From: DTKD01 sp050948905
Lineage (GTDB): Bacteria > Armatimonadota > UBA5829
Assembly (NCBI GenBank): GCA_050948905.1
Contig: JBMNES010000001.1
Coordinates: 2,232,001-2,296,000 of the forward strand
Direction: 5' to 3'
Length of the DNA: 64,000 nt
Shown: positions 14,966 to 23,907 of the stretch, piece by piece
How positions within the stretch are numbered: position 1 is the stretch's first letter
How the letters are laid out: every line of letters begins with the position of its first letter
Translations under genes and position numbers: made by a program
The notes under the pieces: generated by a model
Database searches by the model: none
The model's input: the letters and a program-made list of their open reading frames with translations, nothing else
What the model was told of the DNA's origin: nothing

Positions 14966-17260
14966 ATGAGAACAAACCCATCGTCCAGGCGAAGGAACAG
15001 CAGAAATCGTCGCAGTAAATTGAGGTCGTTTGTAACGGTCCTTCAGATCGGTGTCTTGCTCAGTATGGGAATACTGGCCGGGACGGTGCTGGGGTGGTTC
15101 GCCGGCCTTTCCAAGACACTGCCGGATATCAACGCATTCGAAGCCCCAGAGGCCAGCCTCGTCTACTCCAGCGACGGCGTCCTGCTGGGCCGCGTGTTCC
15201 GGGAAAACCGCACCAACGTCGCCTTAAAGGATATTCCCAAAGAACTCCGTGAGGCCACGGTCGCCATTGAGGACAAGCGGTTTTACGAACACTCCGGTGT
15301 CGATATGCGCGGGGTTGCCAGGGCGGTGTTGGCCAATGTGCGCGGTCAGAGAATGGCGCAGGGCGGCAGCACCATCACACAACAGCTTGCCCGCAACGTC
15401 TATCTCACACAACGCAAGACAATCCAGCGTAAAATCCAGGAGATATTTCTCGCGATTCTCATAGAGCGCAACTTCAGCAAGGATCGCATACTTGAGCTAT
15501 ATTTAAACCAGATATTCTACGGCAGCGGCGCATTTGGGGTGCAGGCCGCATCAAGGGTCTACTTTGGTAAGGACGTGCAGGGGCTGGATTTAGCTGAGTG
15601 CGCGTTGATCGCCGGCCTGCCGCAGAAGCCTTCGGGATACTCCCCTCACGAAAACCTTAAAGCAGCCGTGGGCCGCCGAAATACAGTGCTTGCGACAATG
15701 GCCGAGCTTGGCTATATCTCGGAGAAGCAAAAAAACGAGGCTATGAGCGAAGAAGCCCATATAGTCTCCCGCAAAAGCGGCCGCACAGCGTATAAAGCCC
15801 CTCACTTCGTGGATTATGTCAATCATCAAATCAAAGAGAGATATGGCGAGGACGTACTATACGGCGGAGGGCTGAGGGTCTATACTACTCTGAACTATGA
15901 GATGCAGCAGGCCGCCGAAAACGCGCTGCGACAACAGATCAAAGCTAAATCTAAGACCTATCGCGCCACCGAAGGCTGCCTTATTGCTCTCGACGCCAAC
16001 ACCGGCGGCATATTGGCAATGGTGGGTAGTGTCGATCCAGAATCACACTACAATCGCTGCACTCAGGCCGGCCGCCAGCCCGGCAGTTCTTTTAAAGTTT
16101 TCGTCTACACCGCCGCTCTCGCCGAGGGCTGGAAGACGAGCAAGATGTTGCCGAACACACGCGTATCGTATCCTGCGGGCGGTGGCAAAACGTGGTCTCC
16201 GCGCAATTATGACGGTCGCTACGGCGGCAATGTGACAATGGAAACGGCGATTGCGAAATCTATAAACCTGCCGGCGATTTATACGGCGAAAAAAGTCGGG
16301 GTCAAAAACGTCATTAAATACGCTCGGCTGATGGGCATTCAATCGCCTTTGGAACCGTATCTCCCGATCGCGATCGGAGGCATTCCAGGAGTGCATCCCA
16401 TCGAAATGGCGTCTGCTTATTGCACTTTTGCAAACGATGGCCTCCACAGCGACACTATGGCGATTACTCGCATTGCCAATAGCCGAAACGAGACACAAGC
16501 GGAGTTTTCACCCGACCTGCAGCAGGTCATATCGCGCGGGGTCAGTAGAAGTATGGATCAGATGCTTCGAAGCGTCGTGACCAGAGGGACCGGCACAGGC
16601 GCCGCTTCAATCTCCGAGGCCAGGGGCAAAACAGGGACAACAAACAACGAACGCGACGTCTGGTTCATCGGGTATGTGCCGAAGAAGATTGTCTGCGCGG
16701 TTTGGGTGGGCAACGATAACAACTCATCTATGAGAGGCGCAACCGGCGGCGGCCTTTGCATACCTGTATGGCGGGAGTTTATGTCTAAGGCGATCCCAAT
16801 ATACAACGCCGAGAAGGCCAAAGCCGAACAGGCTGCCAGGAAGTCCAAACCCAACCCAGCGGGCGAATCTGCGGATGCTGAGGCGACCTCTACAGATGCT
16901 CGACCTGATCAGGCGACTGATGACCAGTCCGAGACCGTCAAACGCCGTGTATGTACGGAAACGGGTATGTTGGCGACCTCCACTTGCCCTCACTGGCGCA
17001 CCAGAACTTTTGCGAGAGGCACCGAGCCGACGGAACTGTGCAACGTGCATACCGGAACAGACATATCGACGGCCTCTGGAGATGGCGCTGATTCGAGTCC
17101 GGAAGAAGTCTCTGCGGACCTCGAATATGTCACAGTCACTATCTGCGCCCAATCGGGGTTGTTGGCTGGCAAATATTGTCCTAAGATGAAAAAGAAGTTC
17201 CTGGTCGAGGACGTCCCGACGCAGATTTGCAATATCAGGCACGATCAGATGCGAGAGTAG
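14966..17260 (+). CDS. Class A penicillin-binding protein (PBP1A family)
   Basis: This bifunctional enzyme polymerises and crosslinks peptidoglycan outside the inner membrane. The 764-residue protein has a basic cytoplasmic N terminus, one membrane helix, a GT51 transglycosylase domain with the catalytic Glu in EDKRFYEHSG (about residue 102) and GGSTITQQL, and a transpeptidase domain with SSFK (near 374), a later SIN motif and KTG (near 554). The C-terminal tail carries two Cys-rich modules (VCTETGMLAT and ICAQSGLLAG). I reject a TTG start at 14918 because it is the -35 hexamer of a consensus promoter. mrdA follows after 12 bp. Confidence 0.94.
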   Translation: MRTNPSSRRRNSRNRRSKLRSFVTVLQIGVLLSMGILAGTVLGWFAGLSKTLPDINAFEAPEASLVYSSDGVLLGRVFRENRTNVALKDIPKELREATVAIEDKRFYEHSGVDMRGVARAVLANVRGQRMAQGGSTITQQLARNVYLTQRKTIQRKIQEIFLAILIERNFSKDRILELYLNQIFYGSGAFGVQAASRVYFGKDVQGLDLAECALIAGLPQKPSGYSPHENLKAAVGRRNTVLATMAELGYISEKQKNEAMSEEAHIVSRKSGRTAYKAPHFVDYVNHQIKERYGEDVLYGGGLRVYTTLNYEMQQAAENALRQQIKAKSKTYRATEGCLIALDANTGGILAMVGSVDPESHYNRCTQAGRQPGSSFKVFVYTAALAEGWKTSKMLPNTRVSYPAGGGKTWSPRNYDGRYGGNVTMETAIAKSINLPAIYTAKKVGVKNVIKYARLMGIQSPLEPYLPIAIGGIPGVHPIEMASAYCTFANDGLHSDTMAITRIANSRNETQAEFSPDLQQVISRGVSRSMDQMLRSVVTRGTGTGAASISEARGKTGTTNNERDVWFIGYVPKKIVCAVWVGNDNNSSMRGATGGGLCIPVWREFMSKAIPIYNAEKAKAEQAARKSKPNPAGESADAEATSTDARPDQATDDQSETVKRRVCTETGMLATSTCPHWRTRTFARGTEPTELCNVHTGTDISTASGDGADSSPEEVSADLEYVTVTICAQSGLLAGKYCPKMKKKFLVEDVPTQICNIRHDQMRE

Positions 17261-17272
17261 CGGGGCCGCAGT

Positions 17273-19111
17273 ATGCACGTCCAGTTTGAAGATCGCAGGT
17301 TGCAGCGTTCGCGAATCAACCAGGCGGCATATTTGGTAGTTGCCGTCTTTTTCGTGCTGCTTGCCAGAATGTGGTATCTTCAGATTGCCCTGGGCGACGA
17401 CCTGTTAAAAGCGTCGGATATGAACGCGGTGAAGCTGCTGCGCACCAGGGCGCCTCGAGGCACTATACTCGATCGCAAAAATCGAATCCTCGCCACCAGC
17501 CGACCGCAGTTCGTGGTTATGGCTATGCCAGATATACTACAGCAGGACAAGGAAGCCCTGCACACCCTTTGCGGTATCCTCCAGATGAGCCCAGGCGAGA
17601 TAGAGTCTATAGTCACTGATCAGGTTAAACGCATGCAGGCGCGACCCGGCTCGCCGGTAAGAATAAAAGTCGATGTGTCGCTCGAAACGGTGGCTCGCAT
17701 AGGAGAACTCAGGATGAGTCTGCCAGGGGTAAGTGTGGAGCTGGATCAGCTTCGCAACTACCCTGATGGGCCTGCGGTCGCGCACATTATGGGGCATCTC
17801 GGCGAGATCAGCCAGGCCGATCTTGAGGCCGCCCAGGAGGCCGGTGAGGACTATGTGGCGGGGGATTACGTCGGCAAATCCGGCCTTGAGAAGGAATACG
17901 AAAAAGAACTTAAAGGCACTGACGGCGGCAAGCAGATAATGGTCGATGTTACTGGCAGAATGGTCAGAATTCTGGGAGACCAGCCATCCGTGCCCGGCAA
18001 TGCTCTGAAGCTTTCGATTGATCGCGACTTACAAGTGGCGGCATATCGAGCGATGGGTAATCAAACCGGCGCTGTGGTCGCGTTAGATCCGCGCACAGGA
18101 GAGGTGCTGGCGATGGTCAGCACGCCGTCCTATGACCCCAATGTGTTCGTAAAAAAGCTCAAGCGGGCCGACTGGGACAAGATTAACCTCAATAAAGGCC
18201 GCCCGCAGCAAAATCGCGCCGTCTATAACTCTTATCCTCCCGGTTCTACGTTTAAGCCGCTGATGGCTGCGGCAGGGCTTTATTATAACGAGTGTAACAC
18301 GCGCACTACGGTAAGCTGTCCGGGTGTGTTCCATCTGGGACGAGGAAGGTTCCGATGCTGGAAAGTGCACGGCGGAGGAGTAGATTTCAATCGGGCGATA
18401 GCGGAATCCTGCGACGTTTGGTTCTATCAACTTGCCTTGCGTCTCGGCATAGATAGAATGGCAAAAATTGCCCGCCAGTTCGGGATCGGTTCGGCTACTG
18501 GCATTGATCTGCCGCGTGAAAGCCGCAACAATGATGGCCGAGTGGGGTTGATGCCCGACACTGAATGGAAGATGGCCAAATATAAGCAAAAGTGGGGAAT
18601 TGGGGAGACGCCCAGTTGTGGGATAGGGCAGGGATACGTTCTTACCAGCCCATTACAGATGGCAGTGGCGATTGCCGGGGTGGCTGTGGACGGCAAAATT
18701 ATGCAACCACACCTGGTCGATACCATTCTCGATCAGAACGGAGACATAGTGCGCATGATACCGCCCAAACAAAAAAGTCAGGTGCAGACAAGCCCGGAGC
18801 AGTTTGAACTCGTGCGCAAAGCGATGAGACAAACGGTGACTTCTGGCACCGGCAGGTCGTGCGATGTTCCTGGAATTGCAGTCTGTGGAAAGACCGGTTC
18901 CGCCGAAAATCCAGGCCATCCGGCACACGCTTGGTTCGTTTGTTTTGCCCCTCTGGAGAAACCCACCATCGCAATTGCCTGCATAGTCGAACACGGCCGC
19001 CATGGCGCTTCTGCCGCTGGGCCGGTGTGTCGAGCGATTCTGGACGTGTACTACGGCAAACGCCAGCCAGATCAGATCGGCGTCAGCAAAGCCAGCGTAA
19101 GCGGCGACTGA
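17273..19111 (+). CDS. mrdA: Penicillin-binding protein 2 (class B transpeptidase)
   Basis: The 612-residue class B PBP crosslinks peptidoglycan during cell elongation. After a short cytoplasmic tail and one membrane helix (about residues 19-37) comes the PBP dimerisation domain with RAPRGTILDRK, then the transpeptidase domain with STFK near residue 325, SCD and KTGSAE near 540. The length and the GLEKEYEKELKG segment are typical of PBP2/MrdA. SpoVD/FtsI homologues share the fold, so PBP2 identity is likely but not absolute. It follows the PBP1A gene by 12 bp in the same operon. The usual partner rodA is not adjacent; instead a large polytopic protein gene follows. Confidence 0.88.
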   Translation: MHVQFEDRRLQRSRINQAAYLVVAVFFVLLARMWYLQIALGDDLLKASDMNAVKLLRTRAPRGTILDRKNRILATSRPQFVVMAMPDILQQDKEALHTLCGILQMSPGEIESIVTDQVKRMQARPGSPVRIKVDVSLETVARIGELRMSLPGVSVELDQLRNYPDGPAVAHIMGHLGEISQADLEAAQEAGEDYVAGDYVGKSGLEKEYEKELKGTDGGKQIMVDVTGRMVRILGDQPSVPGNALKLSIDRDLQVAAYRAMGNQTGAVVALDPRTGEVLAMVSTPSYDPNVFVKKLKRADWDKINLNKGRPQQNRAVYNSYPPGSTFKPLMAAAGLYYNECNTRTTVSCPGVFHLGRGRFRCWKVHGGGVDFNRAIAESCDVWFYQLALRLGIDRMAKIARQFGIGSATGIDLPRESRNNDGRVGLMPDTEWKMAKYKQKWGIGETPSCGIGQGYVLTSPLQMAVAIAGVAVDGKIMQPHLVDTILDQNGDIVRMIPPKQKSQVQTSPEQFELVRKAMRQTVTSGTGRSCDVPGIAVCGKTGSAENPGHPAHAWFVCFAPLEKPTIAIACIVEHGRHGASAAGPVCRAILDVYYGKRQPDQIGVSKASVSGD

Positions 19112-19156
19112 TTCATAATTGCAATCTCGCCGACAATGTGAGAACATAACTCTACT

Positions 19157-21361
19157 ATGAAAATCCGCCTGATTTTAACCTTCACTCTCGCTTTAATGAC
19201 TATCGCCGGTTTGGTTCAAGCGCGACAGTCTCGCGTTGTGATGGTAATAGCCGGCAGCACGAGTATACGAAATTTCGCTCAGGCCGGATTGCCAGTATTC
19301 GATGACTTGTTCGAAACTGGCTCGGCAGGGCTGCTCAACGTCAGGGTAGGGCGCGCCAGTCGAGATTCGCTACCGGCGTCCAAGTCGGGTTTTGAGGCGG
19401 GATGTCTGAGTTTGGGTGCAGGAGCAATGGCGGCCGGTGGGGGAGAGGTCAGGCTGGCTGGAGACAGCACGGCGCAGATAAACGATGAAAATATAGGGAA
19501 TCTGTTTCAATATCGCACCGGGATTCAGCCAGATACTGGTGAAGTGCTACACTCGGAAATAGCACGCATTCAAAGGATCAACGAGGCTGCCTCGTATCGT
19601 GCCAGGCCAGGTGCTCTGGGCTCGACGTTGCGCAATGCTGGTATCAAAACGGCGGTCATCGGCAACTCCGACATTCCAGGCGAAATGCACCGTGAGGGCG
19701 TTGCAGTAGCGATGGATGAGCGAGGGATCGTCAACGAAGGCGAGGTCGACAGTGCGAAGTTAAATGAACATAACCCCGCATCCCCCTTCGGAACCCGTGT
19801 CAATATAAACGCATTACTTCGTGAGTACAACAACCTGCACGAGGATGTACGGTTTGTAGTGATAGACTTCGGGGATACTTTCCGGGCCGATCTATACTCG
19901 GACTTTTGCACTGATGTTCTGGCCGCAAAGCACATAAGAAAAGCAGCTTTACGGCTAAATGACTTTCTAGGCCATCTAAACGGCAGCCTCGATCCAAAGA
20001 CAGATCTGCTCATCGTCTTATCCCCAAACCCTCGCTCGTTAAGCGATCTTGCCGGGGAGAAGCTGGGGGTTATAGTTGTTCGGGGGCCAGGCTATGAGCG
20101 CGGTATGTTAACCTCCGCCTCCACACGCAGACAGGGCGTGGTGACCATAAGCGACGTTGCGCCAACTGTTCTGAAGTTCTTTGACATAAAGCCAGCAGTA
20201 GATATGGTAGGCCGTCCGATTAACAGTGTATCGGGGACTAACGCAGCCCACTCTCTACTTGAGTTGAACACCAAAGCCAGCGCGCAAGCCGAGCGTCAGG
20301 CGATTATGCGCGGTACGAGTATCGCTCAGTCGGTAGTTGTAGTGCTGGTTTTATTTGCGATATTCGCGATCTCGTCGCCGGTTGTTAAAAACATGGGCGC
20401 GTGGTTGCTGCTTTGCTTCCCTGCACTTTCCCTGGCGATGTTTACGATGCCTCTGTTTTTTGATGGCGGCGTTACTGTGTCGGTAGTAGTTATGGTCGGC
20501 CTCACCGTTATTTTATCCGTCATGAGCGCACTTATCTTTAAAACTCCTGTTAGAAGTTTTGTGTGGCTAAGTGCTATTTTGGTGGTCGGGATGATGGCGG
20601 ACCTGGCTTTGGGTGCATCGCTTATGGCGAGGTCTATAGCCAGTTATAATATCGTCGAGGGTGCACGATATTACGGCATTGGAAATGAGCTTATGGGTAC
20701 GATGCTCGGCGCATCAATTGCCGGGGTGGGGTTGGCGCTCGCCGCTGGACGATTGAGCAGGCGGATGTCTGGAATAGTGGCCTGTGTCGTATTCTGTTGT
20801 GTATTTATCTTTATTGCTGCACCGACTCTGGGTGCTAACGCCGGTGGAGCGCTCTCGACGGCGTTGGCTGTGGTCACGGTGCTCCTTGCCAGGCGAGGCC
20901 GCCGGCCAGATTGGCGAAGCCTGTCGATAATAGCCATAATCGCTATTGCGATATTGATTGCCGTTGTAGCGGCAGATATGTTACGCATCGGCGGCAGCCA
21001 ATCACACATCGGCCGGAGTATGCGTATGCTGGCTGGCGGCAATGCGACCACGATTTTTGACATCATCCAACGCAAAATCGCGCTGAATTGGATGCTTGTT
21101 TCCACCAGCCTGTGGAGCCGTTTGTTAGGGATATCCGTCGCAGGCTCTATTGCGCTATATTGGTGGGGCAGGAGGATCCGCGGCGCACAATTTCTTCAAA
21201 TTGAAGAATCTGCTGCCGCATTGGGCTGCTGCGTGGGCACGGCTGCCGCGTTTGTTCTGAACGATTCCGGGGTGGTGGCGGGAGCGACGAGTTCGGTATT
21301 CCTGTTTTCGTTGCTCGCGCTAAAGTTGCTCGAAAAGCCTTTAAAAACCGCACAAAATTAG
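19157..21361 (+). CDS. Phosphatase-like domain fused to a polytopic membrane domain, unknown function
   Basis: This 734-residue protein starts with a signal peptide (about 1-22). Residues 23-370 look like an alkaline-phosphatase/sulfatase-superfamily fold: a late TISDVAPTVLKFF segment resembles the conserved DIAPTIL strand, and FVVIDFGD precedes it, though the usual metal-binding Ser/Thr is not obvious. Residues 390-730 hold about ten membrane helices with the motif ARYYGIGNELMG and a final LNDSGVV segment. Similar GIGNE/NDSGVV proteins occur in other bacteria without assigned roles. It follows the two PBP genes by 45 bp and is closed by a hairpin, so it may act on envelope material, such as an undecaprenyl-linked substrate; that is inference. 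Confidence 0.6.
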   Translation: MKIRLILTFTLALMTIAGLVQARQSRVVMVIAGSTSIRNFAQAGLPVFDDLFETGSAGLLNVRVGRASRDSLPASKSGFEAGCLSLGAGAMAAGGGEVRLAGDSTAQINDENIGNLFQYRTGIQPDTGEVLHSEIARIQRINEAASYRARPGALGSTLRNAGIKTAVIGNSDIPGEMHREGVAVAMDERGIVNEGEVDSAKLNEHNPASPFGTRVNINALLREYNNLHEDVRFVVIDFGDTFRADLYSDFCTDVLAAKHIRKAALRLNDFLGHLNGSLDPKTDLLIVLSPNPRSLSDLAGEKLGVIVVRGPGYERGMLTSASTRRQGVVTISDVAPTVLKFFDIKPAVDMVGRPINSVSGTNAAHSLLELNTKASAQAERQAIMRGTSIAQSVVVVLVLFAIFAISSPVVKNMGAWLLLCFPALSLAMFTMPLFFDGGVTVSVVVMVGLTVILSVMSALIFKTPVRSFVWLSAILVVGMMADLALGASLMARSIASYNIVEGARYYGIGNELMGTMLGASIAGVGLALAAGRLSRRMSGIVACVVFCCVFIFIAAPTLGANAGGALSTALAVVTVLLARRGRRPDWRSLSIIAIIAIAILIAVVAADMLRIGGSQSHIGRSMRMLAGGNATTIFDIIQRKIALNWMLVSTSLWSRLLGISVAGSIALYWWGRRIRGAQFLQIEESAAALGCCVGTAAAFVLNDSGVVAGATSSVFLFSLLALKLLEKPLKTAQN

Positions 21362-21362
21362 A

Positions 21363-21394
21363 GGGAAGGGCGAATATACCTCGCCCTTCCCTTT
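21363..21394 (+). terminator. Terminator hairpin after the PBP operon
   Basis: An 11-bp perfect stem (GGGAAGGGCGA/TCGCCCTTCCC, 7-nt loop) is followed by TTTG. It can also serve the minus-strand gene ending at 21421, though the T-run is short in both directions. Confidence 0.55.
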
Positions 21395-21420
21395 GCAACC
21401 TACCCCCCAATACAACTCAC

Positions 21421-22086
21421 CTACGGACAAACTGGCGAAGTAACCTGTGGAGTCGGACAAACAGGCCCTGCCCCGCACGGGTCCGGGCAAGGCACCGGCA
21501 CCACAGTTACAGGAGAGCCTACTCCTCCCGGACATACGGGAGCGATTCTCTGACAGATCGGCCAGGAGCCTGGCTTCTGATATTTGGCTAGAGCGTTCTG
21601 ATGTTGTGCATCCACCCCCACAGTGTAGATACTTGTGCGTGGGAATGGGTAATCAGCCACGTTATATGCAGTTGCTTCTGAGACTCCAAACAGCAGCAGG
21701 GTTTGCTGCCAGGTCCCCAGGCTCTTCAACTGAGTCAGCACTTCTCTGATTGGATATGCTGCCTCTCGAGCGACGTTGGCGGCTATGGCCACGTCGAGCC
21801 AGTCGTTGCCATTGGCATACAGGTCCATCACCTGTGCATAACTAAGTAAGACGTTTCCAGACCAGTCGCAGACCTGGCATGGGCCGGTGCCGCATACAGA
21901 CGACGGCCCTGTACCACAAACACTTGGGCACGGTGGTTCAACAGCCGGGCACGGAGCTGGACACGGAGCTGGACACGGGGCCGGGCCTGCTGCAGGCGCA
22001 GCCGTCGGAGCTGCACTGGTATCGGCGGCCAGCGCACCGATTGCGCTGCCAAGCATTAGCGCGAGGACAATGAACAGGACTCGCAT
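21421..22086 (-). CDS. Exported Cys/Pro-rich protein with one 55-residue helical repeat
   Basis: I do not recognise a named family. The 221-residue protein has a signal peptide ending at ALA (residue 20), then a low-complexity Ala/Pro region with repeated PCPA units and CGTGP motifs (residues 24-73), a helical block (82-136), and a second Cys/Pro-rich tail (PVCP, PCPDPC). The helical block aligns without net gaps to two blocks in the next protein upstream (22238-22912): shared positions include G at 12, W at 15, D at 17, P at 31, W at 45, G at 53 and S at 55 of the block. The many cysteines suggest disulfides outside the cytoplasm. The N terminus MRVLFIV also resembles that of the neighbour. 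Confidence 0.7.
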   Translation of the reverse strand: MRVLFIVLALMLGSAIGALAADTSAAPTAAPAAGPAPCPAPCPAPCPAVEPPCPSVCGTGPSSVCGTGPCQVCDWSGNVLLSYAQVMDLYANGNDWLDVAIAANVAREAAYPIREVLTQLKSLGTWQQTLLLFGVSEATAYNVADYPFPRTSIYTVGVDAQHQNALAKYQKPGSWPICQRIAPVCPGGVGSPVTVVPVPCPDPCGAGPVCPTPQVTSPVCP

Positions 22087-22237
22087 TTCACATCCTCCTT
22101 GTCAAGCAAATTAGAGATTTCTCCTACTCGCTACAGTTACCCACGTCACCTTACTTTGCAAACGCAATGATATAGACAGGTTGTATTAGTATGACATATA
22201 AGCATACAGAGAATACTATGACGGATGGGTAATAATA

Positions 22238-22912
22238 TTATGGCCGCATGCTTCCAGGGCCGGCAGCAGCGCCCCCAGGAACCGAAGGTTCAACTGAGAC
22301 GATCTTCAGGCTGACCGGGGTGGTCAACTTGTCCGTTGATATGCCATACCTATTGCCGATCTCAGCCCAACTCAGCCCTTGACTGCGCAGGCCAGTAATC
22401 TCCGATAGAGGCCGGCTGGCGCAGGTGGCTGCGTTCGCGCAGATGTTTATGTCTTCCCAACTGCAGCCCTTGCGCCTGATATTTGCTATTTCAGGCTTCG
22501 AAATAGAATAGTATCTGGAGAAGAACTCCGTGTTAAAGCTCTCAGTGTCAGCAGATGTAGAAAACGGAGCGCTGGAGAGGTCGGCCGTCGAAAGGTTGTG
22601 CATACCCGCAATTCGCTGCCAGTCTTCACATTCACGAAACTTAGCCACAATGCCGGTTATTGGCTGGGCTGATTTGATCGATATGGCGCAGGCTGCTGCG
22701 ATATCAGTGTCGCCGAAACCCTGGGCTCTTAATTCGGATATCTGTCGTGTGCTTACATTCAGACATCGAGAAATACACGAATCCAGCAGCCCCCTTCCCA
22801 GCATATTCACGTCCAGGGTTTCGTCTGCTGAGTCGTTGCTATAGATCGGCTGCCTGCTAAACAACGCCAGGCATATTAACAACAGCAGGATGACTATTAA
22901 CAAAACCCGCAT
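22238..22912 (-). CDS. Membrane-anchored or exported protein with two 55-residue helical repeats
   Basis: This 224-residue protein is not from a family I know. It begins MRVLLIVILLLL, a signal anchor, and I use ATG 22912 because GGGAG precedes it; an in-frame start 21 nt earlier lacks support. Residues 54-108 and 138-192 form two copies of a 55-residue block, each made of two roughly 28-residue halves with the pattern IxxLRxxGxxWxxI. A single copy occurs in the next gene (21421-22086), so the two are paralogous neighbours, probably one operon with a 150-bp gap. Several cysteines are scattered through both blocks. The protein ends in a Gly/Pro-rich tail. It diverges from the methyltransferase gene by only 20 bp. 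Confidence 0.68.
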   Translation of the reverse strand: MRVLLIVILLLLICLALFSRQPIYSNDSADETLDVNMLGRGLLDSCISRCLNVSTRQISELRAQGFGDTDIAAACAISIKSAQPITGIVAKFRECEDWQRIAGMHNLSTADLSSAPFSTSADTESFNTEFFSRYYSISKPEIANIRRKGCSWEDINICANAATCASRPLSEITGLRSQGLSWAEIGNRYGISTDKLTTPVSLKIVSVEPSVPGGAAAGPGSMRP

Positions 22913-22932
22913 TTCACGCTCCCCCAAATCCA

Positions 22933-23868
22933 TTGATATACGAGATACTAAACAGACTACCGATACCCAGCCCCGAACCTCAGAAAACCGTAAGCCTGCG
23001 CGCCAAACGGCTGTTGCTTGACAAACGGCCGCCTGGAAAAGTACAGTTGGTCGAGATGTTACGCAAGGTTACAGGACAAAAAGAACCGGTGATTCAGCTC
23101 CTTCGCGAGCTAATCAGCCCCGCCGGACGACTGCAGAGAAGCAGATTCATCATAGAAGACAGAGAACTCGTAAAACGCGGCTTCGCTTTTGGCTGCAGGA
23201 TCGACTCTTTAATTCTCACCGATAAATTCGCCGCAAACGAAGATTGCCGGGAGTTGGTCGAGAGTGCGCTTCAGATAAAATGTCCCGTCCATACAGCCTC
23301 CGAAGGGCTGTTAAGCAAAGTACTGGCGTCTAAGCCGACCCCGGATTGCGTCGCCATAGCCGAGCGCAGTACAGTGCCGATTGATCACATAATGACCAAC
23401 CAAGCCACGCTCATAGCGATGGTAGAAAACGGTGACAATGCTGACAATCTCGGTATGTTGCTTCGCTCAGCCGATGCGGTCGACGTCGACGGAGTGGTGC
23501 TTACGGCGGAGACTACCGACCCGTTCAGTCGAAGGGTAGTAAGAGGGTCACGAGGAGCCGTCTTCACACGGCCTATTTGTATAATGCGCGACTCTGTCAG
23601 GGCGATTTCAGAGGCCAAAAACATCGGTATGCAAGTGATCGCCACATCCGCCCAATCCGATACTATATATACTCAACTGGATCTGACCAAACCCTCTATG
23701 ATCGTCGTTGGCAGTGAGCATTTTGGAATAACGGATGAGGTTCGCGTTCACGCCGACGCTGTAGCGAGGATTCCTATGCTTGGCCGCATCAATTCCCTGA
23801 ACATAGCTGTGGCTGCCAGTATCGTCTTATATGAAGCTGTGCGCCAGCGTCAAAACCGCTCAGCTTGA
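22933..23868 (+). CDS. TrmH/SpoU-family RNA 2'-O-methyltransferase
   Basis: The 311-residue enzyme should methylate a ribose 2'-OH in tRNA or rRNA using SAM. All three SPOUT motifs are visible: DNLGMLLR near residues 169-176 (the usual NxGxxxR), IVVGSEHFGI near 259, and NSLNIAVAASIVLYE near 286, which forms the trefoil knot. An N-terminal substrate-binding-like domain precedes it. The start is uncertain: TTG at 22933 lacks a ribosome site, and an ATG lies about 40 codons downstream but would cut into the N-terminal domain. RNA target cannot be told from sequence. The next gene has its own promoter overlapping this stop. Confidence 0.82.
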   Translation: MIYEILNRLPIPSPEPQKTVSLRAKRLLLDKRPPGKVQLVEMLRKVTGQKEPVIQLLRELISPAGRLQRSRFIIEDRELVKRGFAFGCRIDSLILTDKFAANEDCRELVESALQIKCPVHTASEGLLSKVLASKPTPDCVAIAERSTVPIDHIMTNQATLIAMVENGDNADNLGMLLRSADAVDVDGVVLTAETTDPFSRRVVRGSRGAVFTRPICIMRDSVRAISEAKNIGMQVIATSAQSDTIYTQLDLTKPSMIVVGSEHFGITDEVRVHADAVARIPMLGRINSLNIAVAASIVLYEAVRQRQNRSA

Positions 23869-23897
23869 TTGCTTCACGATTTCTGGATTGGTATAAT
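23869..23897 (+). promoter_or_regulatory. Promoter giving a leaderless GCS2-like transcript
   Basis: TTGCTT (23869-23874) and TATAAT (23892-23897) are 17 bp apart. TATAAT ends 10 nt before the ATG at 23908 and there is no ribosome site. Confidence 0.65.
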
Positions 23898-23907
23898 TTA
23901 GACCGCA

